64,000 bases of DNA from an uncultured Sulfitobacter sp. GTDB taxonomy: Bacteria > Pseudomonadota > Alphaproteobacteria > Rhodobacterales > Rhodobacteraceae. Each line of letters starts with the position of its first letter. Position 1 is the stretch's first letter. Both the position numbers and the translations under genes were made by a program. Location of the stretch: positions 1-64,000 of the forward strand of contig CAJXSZ010000006.1 in assembly GCA_913060815.1 (NCBI GenBank), in the 5' to 3' direction. The notes beneath the pieces are model-generated. The model had not been told where the DNA came from and made no database searches. It saw nothing but the letters and a program-made list of their open reading frames with translations. Below, piece by piece: positions 1 through 7,802 of this stretch.

Positions 1-49
1 ACGAGATTTCTGCCTGTCTCGTGGGCTCGGAGATGTGTATAAGAGACAG
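1..49. other. Illumina Nextera adapter/index (artefact)
   Basis: Bases 16-49 match the 34-base Nextera transposase read-2 adapter, ending in the mosaic-end core AGATGTGTATAAGAGACAG (31-49). Bases 1-7 (ACGAGAT) match the end of the Illumina P7 primer, and bases 8-15 (TTCTGCCT) match the i7 index N703 as written in the primer. This is library-construction sequence left on the contig end, not genome. Any reading frame crossing base 49/50 is chimeric. Confidence 0.97.
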
Positions 50-1123
50 GTAACGCAGGGCGGCGAGGGTGTCTGCCGTCTCACCCGACTGGCTCACAAA
101 CAAGGCGACGGAGCGTGCGGGGATCGGAGGCTCGCGGTAGCGGAATTCGGAGGCCACGTCGATCTCGACGGGGATGCGCGCAATCTGCTCGAACCAGTAT
201 TTTGCCGTCAGGCATGCGAGGTAAGCGGTGCCGCAAGCCACCATAGTGATGCGGTCCACGCCAGCGAAGTCGATCTGCGGGTCAGGCAGGCGGATCTCGC
301 CTGACTTGCTCAGGTAGTGCCCGAGTGCTTCGGCAATCACGGTGGGCTGCTCGGCGATTTCCTTGGCCATGAAATGTTTGTGGCCGCCCTTGTCGATGCG
401 GGTGGCGTTGATCTCGATCTTGCGGATTTCGCGGTCCACGGGGGTGCCGCCTGCGTCGAATACCTGCGCCCCTGCGCGGTTGAGAATGGCGTAATCACCC
501 TCCTCGAGATAGCTCATGCGGTCTGTCATGGGCGACAGCGCGATGGCATCGGAGCCCACAAACATCTCCCCTTCGCCATAACCGATCGCCAGCGGCGAGC
601 CTTTGCGCGCTGCGATCATCAGATCATCCTCCCCGTCAAAGAGGAAAGCCAATGCGAAAGCGCCGTGCAGTCTGCCCAGTGTCTTGATCGCCGCGTCCTG
701 CGCGGCCAACCCTTCTGACATGTAGTGCTGGGTCAACATCGCCACGGTTTCGGTGTCTGTATCGGTGGCAGGATGCAGGCCGTGCTCGGCCAGCTCTGCG
801 CGCAGCTCGCGGAAATTCTCGATGATGCCGTTGTGCACCACGGCCACAGGGCCTGATTTATGCGGGTGGGCATTGTTTGCATTCGGCTCGCCATGTGTGG
901 CCCAGCGGGTGTGTCCGATGCCCGATTTGCCCGCCAGCGGCTCATGCACCAGCAAATCACCGAGGTTGACCAGCTTGCCCACAGCGCGTCGGCGGTCCAA
1001 CCGCCCTGCGTTGACGGTGGCAATGCCTGCGCTGTCATAGCCGCGGTATTCGAGGCGTTTGAGCGCCTCGACCAGAATGGGGGCGACTTCGTGATTACCC
1101 AATACGCCTACAATTCCGCACAT
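50..1123 (-). CDS. glmS: Glucosamine-6-phosphate synthase (GlmS), 3'-truncated
   Basis: Glutamine:fructose-6-phosphate aminotransferase (isomerizing) makes glucosamine-6-phosphate for peptidoglycan and LPS. The protein begins MCGIVGVLG, so Cys2 becomes the N-terminal nucleophile of the glutaminase domain after Met removal. The glutaminase motifs GYDSAGIA, HTRWATHG and HNGIIEN follow. The first SIS (sugar isomerase) domain starts near residue 290, with VACGTAYLAC and SQSGETADT. About 358 codons are present, against roughly 600 in the family; the reading frame runs into adapter sequence at base 49, so the rest of the isomerase half is missing because the contig ends. It starts one base after the glmU stop, which implies a glmU-glmS operon. 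Confidence 0.95.
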
Positions 1124-1124
1124 T

Positions 1125-2477
1125 TCAGCTACTCCGCTGTTGTCTGGCCTTTTGGGCCTTTAGCTTATCCATGAGTTTTCGCGCCATGCCTGGTTTCTCG
1201 ACCTGTGGCGCGCGCGCCAATGCCAGCGCGTCGGGTTCTACGTCCGATGTGATAACCGAGCCTGAGCCCGTCATTGCCCCGTCGCCCACGCTCACAGGGG
1301 CCACCAGCATGGTGTTGGAACCGATGAAGCTGTGCGCGCCAATATGGGTGTGGTGTTTCATCACGCCGTCATAGTTGCAGGTGATGGTGCCCGCGCCGAT
1401 GTTTGCATGCGCGCCGACAAAGGCGTCGCCGACATAGCTCAGGTGATTGACCTTGGCCCCCTCCGATACGGTGGCATTCTTGATCTCGACGAAATTGCCG
1501 ACGCGGGTGTTTTCGGCCAGTTCGGCACCGGGGCGCAAGCGGGCGTAGGGGCCGATGACGGCGCCGCGTGACACATGGCAGCCCTCAAGATGGGAGAAAG
1601 CGCGGATATGGGCGCCGCTTTCCACGGTAACGCCTGCGCCAAAAAAGACGTTCGGCTCAACCAAGGTGTCGCGGCCAATGACGGTATCACGCGCAAGGAA
1701 AACAGTATCGGGGGCTTGCAGCGTCACGCCATCCTCCATCAGCGTAGCGCGGGCGCGGGATTGGAACGCGGCTTCAGCTTCGGCCAATTGGGCGCGGGAA
1801 TTAACGCCGAGCGTTTCGGCCTCATCACAGGTAACGGCGGTCGCGCTCAGGCCTCGCGCGCGGGCCAGCCCGATGATATCGGTGAGGTAGTATTCGCCCG
1901 ATGCATTATCGTTGCCCACAGCGTCGATCAGATCGAACAGGAGGGCCGCATTACAGGCGATGACACCGCTGTTGCACAGTGTAATTGCGCGCTCTGCCTC
2001 GGAGGCGTCCTTGAATTCGACGATGCGCTCCAGCGATGTGCCCTCCATCACGAGGCGGCCATAGCGGCCTGCATCAGCGGCTTCGAAGCCCAGCACCACA
2101 ACATCGGTGCTTTGCGCGGCTTGCATCATGTTGGCCAGCGTTTCGGGAGAGACGAAGGGCGTGTCACCGTAGAGCACGATGGCGGTACCTTCGAAATCCT
2201 TGAGCGCATCACGCGCCTGCGCCACCGCATGACCTGTGCCGAGCTGTTCGGCTTGGACCACTACAGTGGCCTCTTCGTCATAGGCAATCGCGGCTTTTGT
2301 CACTTCCTCAGCCCCGTGGCCTGCGACGACGACTGTATGTATAGGCTCCAGCGTGGCACCAGCGGCCATGGCGTGGATCAGCATAGGGTCACCCGCGATA
2401 GGGTGTAGCACTTTGGGCAAGTCGGAGTTCATCCGCGTGCCTTTGCCAGCGGCGAGGATGATCAGGCTGGTGTTCAT
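1125..2477 (-). CDS. glmU: Bifunctional GlcNAc-1-P uridyltransferase / GlcN-1-P acetyltransferase (GlmU)
   Basis: Catalyses the last two steps to UDP-N-acetylglucosamine in the cytoplasm. The N-terminal pyrophosphorylase domain carries LAAGKGTRMNSDLPKVLHP at residues 8-26. The C-terminal half is a left-handed beta-helix acetyltransferase with hexapeptide repeats (for example VIGPYARLRPGAEL and NIGAGTITCNYDG). The length of 450 residues is normal. I chose the ATG at 2477 because family similarity begins there; the open frame continues 26 codons upstream without conserved sequence. It is directly followed by glmS, so two consecutive steps of the same pathway are linked. Confidence 0.96.
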   Translation of the reverse strand: MNTSLIILAAGKGTRMNSDLPKVLHPIAGDPMLIHAMAAGATLEPIHTVVVAGHGAEEVTKAAIAYDEEATVVVQAEQLGTGHAVAQARDALKDFEGTAIVLYGDTPFVSPETLANMMQAAQSTDVVVLGFEAADAGRYGRLVMEGTSLERIVEFKDASEAERAITLCNSGVIACNAALLFDLIDAVGNDNASGEYYLTDIIGLARARGLSATAVTCDEAETLGVNSRAQLAEAEAAFQSRARATLMEDGVTLQAPDTVFLARDTVIGRDTLVEPNVFFGAGVTVESGAHIRAFSHLEGCHVSRGAVIGPYARLRPGAELAENTRVGNFVEIKNATVSEGAKVNHLSYVGDAFVGAHANIGAGTITCNYDGVMKHHTHIGAHSFIGSNTMLVAPVSVGDGAMTGSGSVITSDVEPDALALARAPQVEKPGMARKLMDKLKAQKARQQRSS

Positions 2478-2623
2478 GGGTTGTCCGTTCTGCTCGTTCT
2501 GTATTTTCTCCTGTTTAACCGATGGGGGCGTCCGCGCAAGGTTGCTGTGCATCACTTAGGGTTGCGGCTTGCAACATGATATGGTGCAGATAGGCGGAAC
2601 AAAGCGTAAAGGGCGGGGCAGCG
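2478..2623. promoter_or_regulatory. Divergent intergenic region glmU / gph
   Basis: This 146-base spacer must hold the promoters of the leftward glmU-glmS unit and the rightward gph unit. A small inverted repeat GTTGC-GGCTT-GCAAC lies at 2561-2575. No convincing -35/-10 pair could be picked out by eye. A purine-rich ribosome-binding stretch (AAAGGGCGGGG) precedes gph. Confidence 0.35.
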
Positions 2624-3295
2624 ATGAAAACGGTGGTATTTGATCTGGACGGCACATTGGCTGACACCAGCGGGGATTTGATCTCGGCAGCCAACGCGTG
2701 TTTTCGCGACATGGGTGCGGGCGACATGCTTGATCCAGCTACGGACGCGGCCACCGCTCTGCGCGGCGGGCGTGCGATGCTGAAGCTGGGGATGGAGCGC
2801 TGGGGCAAGCCGGCCGATGATCCGCTGATTGACGAATATTATGACGCGCTGCTCTATCACTATGAGCGCGATATCGACACGCATACGGTGCTCTATGATG
2901 GCGCGATGGAGGCTGTGGCGGAGCTGAAAACACGCGGCTATATCGTCGCCATCTGCACCAATAAGCCGGAGGGCCTGGCCCATCAGTTGCTTACGCGTCT
3001 GGGCATTCTTGGAGAGTTTGCGGCGATGTTGGGGGCTGACAGCCTGCCTGTGCGAAAGCCCGATCCCGAGCACCTATTCGAGACCGTGCGGCGTGCGGGA
3101 GGGGATCCTGCGCAATCGCTGCTGGTGGGCGATACGGTGACGGACCGCGACACCAGTAAGGCGGCGGAGCGCCCCTCGATTTTGGTGACCTTCGGACCTG
3201 CGGGGGAGGATATGAGCGCGCTGGCGCCTGAGGCGTTGTTGGAGCGGTACAGTGATCTGCCCGATCTGGTGGAGACGTTGTTAGGAAGGGTATAA
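2624..3295 (+). CDS. gph: HAD-family phosphatase, phosphoglycolate phosphatase-like
   Basis: A 223-residue haloacid-dehalogenase hydrolase. Motif I is DLDGTLADT with nucleophile D7 and acid D9, motif II lies in AICTNKPEG, the motif III lysine in VRKPDPE and motif IV in VGDTVTDRDTS. An alpha-helical cap domain fills residues 15-85. This arrangement and length fit phosphoglycolate phosphatase (Gph), which removes 2-phosphoglycolate formed during DNA repair or by oxygenase side reactions. HAD phosphatases are hard to assign to a substrate from sequence, so Gph is the best guess. Its stop lies three bases before the next start, so the two genes are probably co-transcribed. Confidence 0.8.
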   Translation: MKTVVFDLDGTLADTSGDLISAANACFRDMGAGDMLDPATDAATALRGGRAMLKLGMERWGKPADDPLIDEYYDALLYHYERDIDTHTVLYDGAMEAVAELKTRGYIVAICTNKPEGLAHQLLTRLGILGEFAAMLGADSLPVRKPDPEHLFETVRRAGGDPAQSLLVGDTVTDRDTSKAAERPSILVTFGPAGEDMSALAPEALLERYSDLPDLVETLLGRV

Positions 3296-3298
3296 GCC

Positions 3299-4495
3299 AT
3301 GAGCGAGGTTTTTCAGGGAAGCTTCACCCAGCAAGAACCGATCCCCGAGGCAGGAATTGCAGCGGCAGTTGAGGTCATGCGCAGCGGGCGCTTGCACCGC
3401 TATAACACGGCCGGTGACGAGGTGGCGCAGACGGTGCTGCTGGAGCAGGAGTTCGCCGCCAGTGTGGGGGCGAAATACTGCCTCGCGGTAGCCTCGGGCG
3501 GCTATGCGATGGCTACGGCGTTGCGGGCTGTGGGTGTGAAGGCGGGGGACCGTGTGCTGACCAACGCCTTCACGCTGGCACCTGTGCCAGGGGCGATTGC
3601 GGCCGTGGGGGCTGTGCCTGTCTTTGTCGGCGTGACACGCGATCTGGTGTTGGACCTTGATGATCTGGTGGCCAAGGCGGACGGTGCCGATGTGCTTCTG
3701 CTTAGTCACATGCGCGGACATCTGTGCGACATGGAGCGCCTGATGGAGATCTGTAACGCGGCGCGCATCACGGTGATCGAGGATTGCGCCCACACAATGG
3801 GGGCCGCGTGGAAGGACAAGCCCTCGGGTACATGGGGCAAGGTCGGCTGCTATTCGTGCCAGACCTACAAGCACATCAATTCCGGCGAGGGCGGCCTGTT
3901 TGTCACCGATGACGCAGAGGTTGCCGCCCGTGCGATTATGTATTCGGGCAGCTATATGTTGTTCGAGACACATAAGGCGGGACCACCCCCAGAGACATTC
4001 GAGACGATCCGGTATCATACGCCCAATATCTCGGGACGGATGGACAACCTGCGCGCCGCGATCCTGCGTCCCCAGTTGGCTGATCTTGGCACGCAATGTG
4101 CGCGCTGGAACGAACGCTACTTTGCGCTGGAGGAGGGCCTGCGTGATATCGCGGGGCTCACGGTGATCGAGCGGGCAAAGGAGGAGACGATCGTCGGATC
4201 ATCCATTCAGTTCCTGTTGGACGGGTGGGAAGACGTGGCGGTTCAGGACCTGCTGGCGCGGTGCAAAGCGCGGGGTGTTGAGCTTAAGTGGTTCGGCAAC
4301 GCTGATCCCGTAGGCTTCACCAGCCGTTATGACAGTTGGCGTTATGTGGATGCAGCCCCGATGCCCGAAAGTGATGCGGTGCTGGCAGGGATCATCGACA
4401 TGCGGGTGCCGCTGACGTTTAGCCTTGAGGATTGTGCACTGATTGCGCGGATCATCCGCGACGAGGTCGGTCGGGTGTATCAGTCAGCGGCGTGA
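3299..4495 (+). CDS. DegT/DnrJ/EryC1-family PLP aminotransferase
   Basis: A 398-residue fold-type I PLP enzyme of the sugar-aminotransferase (DegT/DnrJ/EryC1) group. The Schiff-base lysine is predicted at K191 in QTYKHINSGEGG, and the cofactor-phosphate region contains ASGGYAMATAL. The conserved aspartate is in VIEDCAHTMGA. Relatives transfer an amino group to keto-sugars for polysaccharides or antibiotics, but no sugar-pathway genes lie nearby, so the substrate is unknown. It follows gph by three bases. The gene ends 149 bases before the leucine-degradation operon. Confidence 0.82.
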   Translation: MSEVFQGSFTQQEPIPEAGIAAAVEVMRSGRLHRYNTAGDEVAQTVLLEQEFAASVGAKYCLAVASGGYAMATALRAVGVKAGDRVLTNAFTLAPVPGAIAAVGAVPVFVGVTRDLVLDLDDLVAKADGADVLLLSHMRGHLCDMERLMEICNAARITVIEDCAHTMGAAWKDKPSGTWGKVGCYSCQTYKHINSGEGGLFVTDDAEVAARAIMYSGSYMLFETHKAGPPPETFETIRYHTPNISGRMDNLRAAILRPQLADLGTQCARWNERYFALEEGLRDIAGLTVIERAKEETIVGSSIQFLLDGWEDVAVQDLLARCKARGVELKWFGNADPVGFTSRYDSWRYVDAAPMPESDAVLAGIIDMRVPLTFSLEDCALIARIIRDEVGRVYQSAA

Positions 4496-4574
4496 CCTGA
4501 CGGAGCGCTTACGCGCATTTGATCTTTTTCACGCGTGTTCGTGTCTCCGGTGCGGTCTGCACGTGACGGGGTGC

Positions 4575-4604
4575 TTGACGCAAGGGTTGTGTTCTGTGTA
4601 ACTA
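4575..4604 (+). promoter_or_regulatory. Candidate promoter of the leucine-degradation operon
   Basis: TTGACG at 4575-4580 resembles a -35 hexamer. After 18 bases, TAACTA (4599-4604) would be a poor -10. The assignment is weak, but the position just ahead of the palindrome at 4604-4621 is what a repressible promoter would look like. Confidence 0.3.
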
Positions 4605-4621
4605 TTGAACAAGTGTTCAAT
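4604..4621. promoter_or_regulatory. Palindromic operator candidate upstream of liuA
   Basis: The sequence ATTGAAC-AAGT-GTTCAAT is a perfect 7-base inverted repeat with a 4-base centre, 23 bases before the liuA start codon. It sits where a repressor would block a promoter around 4575-4604. Size and symmetry resemble sites of TetR-family regulators that control acyl-CoA and branched-chain amino acid catabolism in proteobacteria. The regulator is not encoded in this window, so its identity is inference. Confidence 0.6.
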
Positions 4622-4644
4622 AAATTTGGATCAGGAGATTTTCC

Positions 4645-5808
4645 ATGTTCAACGCCACGATGAAGTTTGACCTTGGGGAGGACGTCAATGCGCTGCGCGA
4701 GGGTGTGCACCGCTGGGCACAAGAACGCGTGCGCCCGATGGCGCAGGATATTGACGGAGACAACATGTTTCCTGCCGAGCTGTGGCAGGAGATGGGCGAG
4801 ATGGGTCTGCTGGGCATGACCGTCGATGAGAAGTGGGGCGGCACGGGGATGGGCTATCTGGCGCATACTGTCGCTGTCGAGGAGGTCGCGCGGGCCAGTG
4901 CTTCGGTGTCCTTGTCTTATGGTGCCCACTCCAATCTGTGTGTGAACCAGATCAGTCTCAACGGGACGGATGAGCAGCGCGCGAAATTCCTGCCCAAGCT
5001 CTGCTCGGGCGAGCATGTGGGTGCGTTGGCAATGTCGGAAACCTCCGCGGGGTCGGACGTCGTGTCGATGAAGTTGAGCGCCGAGAAGCGCAACGATCAT
5101 TACCGTCTGTCGGGTAACAAGTACTGGATTACCAATGGCTGTGATGCGGAGACTCTGGTGGTCTATGCCAAGACGGACAAGGACGCAGGATCCAAAGGGA
5201 TCACCGCGTTTTTGATCGAGAAATCCATGGTGGGCTTCACCACTAGCCAACATTTCGACAAGCTTGGCATGCGCGGCTCCAACACCGCCGAGCTGATTTT
5301 CGACGACTGCGAAGTGCCTTTCGAAAATGTGCTGGGCGAAGAGGGGCGCGGGGTGGCCGTGCTCATGTCTGGGCTGGATTACGAGCGTGTTGTGCTGGCG
5401 GGGATCGGCCTTGGGATCATGGCCGCGTGTCTGGACGAGATCATGCCCTATATGGCCGAGCGCAAGCAATTCGGGCAGCCTGTGGGCAGCTTCCAGCTGA
5501 TGCAGGGGAAAATGGCGGATATGTATACGGCGATGAATTCCGCGCGCGCCTATGTCTATGAGGTGGCCAAGGCTTGCGACCGTGGTGAGGTGACGCGTCA
5601 GGACGCGGCGGCGTGTTGTCTCTATGCCTCTGAGCAGGCGATGGTGCAGGCGCATCAGGCGGTGCAGGCTATGGGCGGCGCAGGGTATCTGTCCGACAGC
5701 CCCGTGGCGCGCATTTTCCGTGATGCCAAGCTGATGGAGATTGGTGCCGGCACCTCCGAAATCCGCCGCATGCTGGTGGGCCGCGAGATGATGGCGGCAA
5801 TGTCGTGA
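4645..5808 (+). CDS. liuA: Isovaleryl-CoA dehydrogenase
   Basis: FAD-dependent acyl-CoA dehydrogenase oxidising isovaleryl-CoA to 3-methylcrotonyl-CoA, the first committed step of leucine breakdown; electrons pass to ETF. The 387 residues span the three-domain fold: MSETSAGSDV and WITNG in the flavin-binding middle and a four-helix C-terminal domain ending RDAKLMEIGAGTSEIRR. The catalytic base appears to be E247 in GLDYERVVLAG, the position used by isovaleryl-CoA dehydrogenases; other acyl-CoA dehydrogenases have it near the C-terminus, where this protein has GAGTSE. It is the first gene of the catabolic run and lies behind the palindrome at 4604-4621. Confidence 0.93.
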   Translation: MFNATMKFDLGEDVNALREGVHRWAQERVRPMAQDIDGDNMFPAELWQEMGEMGLLGMTVDEKWGGTGMGYLAHTVAVEEVARASASVSLSYGAHSNLCVNQISLNGTDEQRAKFLPKLCSGEHVGALAMSETSAGSDVVSMKLSAEKRNDHYRLSGNKYWITNGCDAETLVVYAKTDKDAGSKGITAFLIEKSMVGFTTSQHFDKLGMRGSNTAELIFDDCEVPFENVLGEEGRGVAVLMSGLDYERVVLAGIGLGIMAACLDEIMPYMAERKQFGQPVGSFQLMQGKMADMYTAMNSARAYVYEVAKACDRGEVTRQDAAACCLYASEQAMVQAHQAVQAMGGAGYLSDSPVARIFRDAKLMEIGAGTSEIRRMLVGREMMAAMS

Positions 5809-5833
5809 CGAAGGCGCGCAAGGAAATATCGTA

Positions 5834-7339
5834 ATGAAACAGCTGCCGGGCCTTGATGGGGAGGGGCGCTGGGACATTCCTGCGCGACTCAACATGGCGC
5901 GGCAGTGTCTGGATTTCCCGCCCGATCAGGTTGCGGTGATTGACCTGACCGGCGAACAACGCGCCGATGTGACCTATGGACGATTGGCCGAGATGGTCGA
6001 TGGGCTGGCCCGCAGCCTGATGCGCCGCGTCGTGGCAGGGGACCGCGTGGGCGTGCTGCTAAATCAGTCGCCATGGTGCCTTGCAGCACATCTGGCGATC
6101 TGGAAAATAGGTGCGATTTCAGTGCCTTTGTTTAAACTCTTCAAGCGCGATGCATTGGCCTCGCGGATCGGCGACAGCGGGCTTGAGTTGGTCCTGACCG
6201 ATGAGGAGGGGGCCAAGCTGGTGGATGATCTGGCGCAACCGTTGCTGGCCAACCGCATAGGTCGGCGGGGGGCTGATGTGCCTTTTGCGGACACAGGTCC
6301 CGAGGACGCGGCAGTGCTGATCTATACCTCTGGCACCACGGGCACGCCAAAGGGTGCGCTGCATGGCCACCGTGTGCTGACGGGGCATCTGCCCGGGGTG
6401 GTGATGAGCCACGATATGCTGGGCCAGGACGGAGATTGCCTGTGGACGCCTGCGGATTGGGCGTGGATCGGCGGGCTGTTCGATGTGGCAATGCCTGCGC
6501 TTGCGCTGGGCGTCCCTGTCGTGGCGGCGCGGATGGCAAAGTTCGATGTGGATGAATGCAAGAGGATCATCGTGCAAGGCTCTGTGCGTAATGTGTTTTT
6601 TCCGCCCACAGCTTTGCGCATGCTCAAGGCGGCGGATGCGCGGATCGAGGGGCTACGCTCGGTCGCAAGCGGGGGGGAGCCGCTGGGGGCCGAGATGTTG
6701 GCATGGGGGCGTGAAGCGCTGGGCGTGCAGATCAACGAGTTCTACGGCCAGACCGAATGCAATATGGTCGCGAGCAGCTGTAGCGCTGCGTTTGAGGCGC
6801 AGGCAGGGTGTATCGGGAAACCTGTGGCGGGGTTTGAGATTGATGTGCTGGACGCGGATGCGCAAGGCGAAGGGGATATCGCCGTTAAGCGCGGGGCGGC
6901 TTCGATGATGCTGGGCTATTGGAAGCGACCGGAGGAGACGGCTGCGAAGTATCGCGGTGACTGGATGCTGACGGGGGACCGTGGCGTGTGGGAGGGCGAT
7001 TTCCTGCGCTTTGTGGGGCGGGAGGATGACGTGATTACCTCCAGCGGCTACCGCATCGGGCCTGCGGAGATTGAGGATTGTTTGCTGACCCATCCGAGCG
7101 TTGCCACTGTAGGCGTGGTGGGCAAGCCTGATGCGCTGCGCACGGAAGTGGTGAAGGCCTATGTTGTGCTCAAGCACGGCGCGCAGGCGAGTGCGGTAGA
7201 GTTGCAGGACTGGGTGAGGGAGCGGCTGGCAAGTTATTCTTACCCAAGAGAAATCGAGTTTCTGGACGCGTTGCCGATGACGGTGACGGGCAAGGTGATC
7301 CGGCGGGAGTTAAAAGCGCGAGCGGGGAAAGAGCAATGA
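5834..7339 (+). CDS. AMP-forming acyl-CoA synthetase
   Basis: A 501-residue ANL-superfamily adenylating enzyme that activates a carboxylic acid via an acyl-AMP and joins it to CoA. Visible motifs are the phosphate loop IYTSGTTGTPKGALHGH, the A5 motif FYGQTE, the hinge GDRGVWEGDFLRFVGREDD and the catalytic lysine K487 in TVTGKVIRREL. Its position between isovaleryl-CoA dehydrogenase and methylcrotonyl-CoA carboxylase suggests a branched short- or medium-chain acid such as isovalerate, or the pathway product acetoacetate, as substrate; this is inferred from context only. It overlaps the next gene by four bases (ATGA). Confidence 0.88.
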   Translation: MKQLPGLDGEGRWDIPARLNMARQCLDFPPDQVAVIDLTGEQRADVTYGRLAEMVDGLARSLMRRVVAGDRVGVLLNQSPWCLAAHLAIWKIGAISVPLFKLFKRDALASRIGDSGLELVLTDEEGAKLVDDLAQPLLANRIGRRGADVPFADTGPEDAAVLIYTSGTTGTPKGALHGHRVLTGHLPGVVMSHDMLGQDGDCLWTPADWAWIGGLFDVAMPALALGVPVVAARMAKFDVDECKRIIVQGSVRNVFFPPTALRMLKAADARIEGLRSVASGGEPLGAEMLAWGREALGVQINEFYGQTECNMVASSCSAAFEAQAGCIGKPVAGFEIDVLDADAQGEGDIAVKRGAASMMLGYWKRPEETAAKYRGDWMLTGDRGVWEGDFLRFVGREDDVITSSGYRIGPAEIEDCLLTHPSVATVGVVGKPDALRTEVVKAYVVLKHGAQASAVELQDWVRERLASYSYPREIEFLDALPMTVTGKVIRRELKARAGKEQ

Positions 7340-7710
7340 TCACCTTCTACAGCCATATTGCGAACATGCGATGCCCGACTTGCGATCAACTGCAATCCGT
7401 TTTTCAAGTGTTTCGCACGAATGAGGCGCGGCCTTCGATATGGGGGCCGCTGCCGTTTTTGGAATGCAACATGTGTGCCAGAAAGCTGCGCATCGCCAAT
7501 TACAACAAAACGTTACATTTTTTGTTGGTCGTGCCTGTATTTCTAGGGTCGGCCGCTTTTGGTATGTTTGTGTTTAGCTATCTTGGACTGTTCGAACGTG
7601 CGGGTAGTGAAGGTCCGAACTTTGTCGGGTTCGTGCTTGTCTTTGCGCTGTTTGTCGTTCCTGCCGTTTTGCTATGTGCGCGGCTGCTGAAGGTTGAGGT
7701 GCTTTCATGA
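7336..7710 (+). CDS. Small zinc-ribbon-like membrane protein, unknown
   Basis: I do not recognise this 124-residue protein. The N-terminal half holds two Cys pairs, CPTC (residues 13-16) and CNMC (about 44-47), spaced like a zinc ribbon. The second half has two hydrophobic stretches (about residues 58-84 and 96-118) that look like membrane helices. Its start codon overlaps the stop of the acyl-CoA synthetase (ATGA), so it is translationally coupled to the leucine operon. Base composition is a little more AT-rich than its neighbours. The function is unknown. Confidence 0.72.
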   Translation: MITFYSHIANMRCPTCDQLQSVFQVFRTNEARPSIWGPLPFLECNMCARKLRIANYNKTLHFLLVVPVFLGSAAFGMFVFSYLGLFERAGSEGPNFVGFVLVFALFVVPAVLLCARLLKVEVLS

Positions 7711-7802
7711 TGCCACTCCATGTCTGCTATCCACACCCATTTTTCGTCTCTTATGTCGTTCTTCAGCTATCTTGGCCTCTAATTTCGTAAGGTTATCGTA
7801 AT

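Noticed and set aside
35..304. Plus-strand open frame starting in the adapter
   Set aside because: The first codons are adapter sequence and the remainder is antisense to glmS.
1575..2408. Plus-strand open frame (277 codons) across glmU
   Set aside because: Opposite to a fully conserved gene; no ribosome-binding site or domain.
4480..5895. Minus-strand open frame (471 codons) opposite liuA
   Set aside because: Antisense shadow of isovaleryl-CoA dehydrogenase, again His/Arg rich with no recognisable family.
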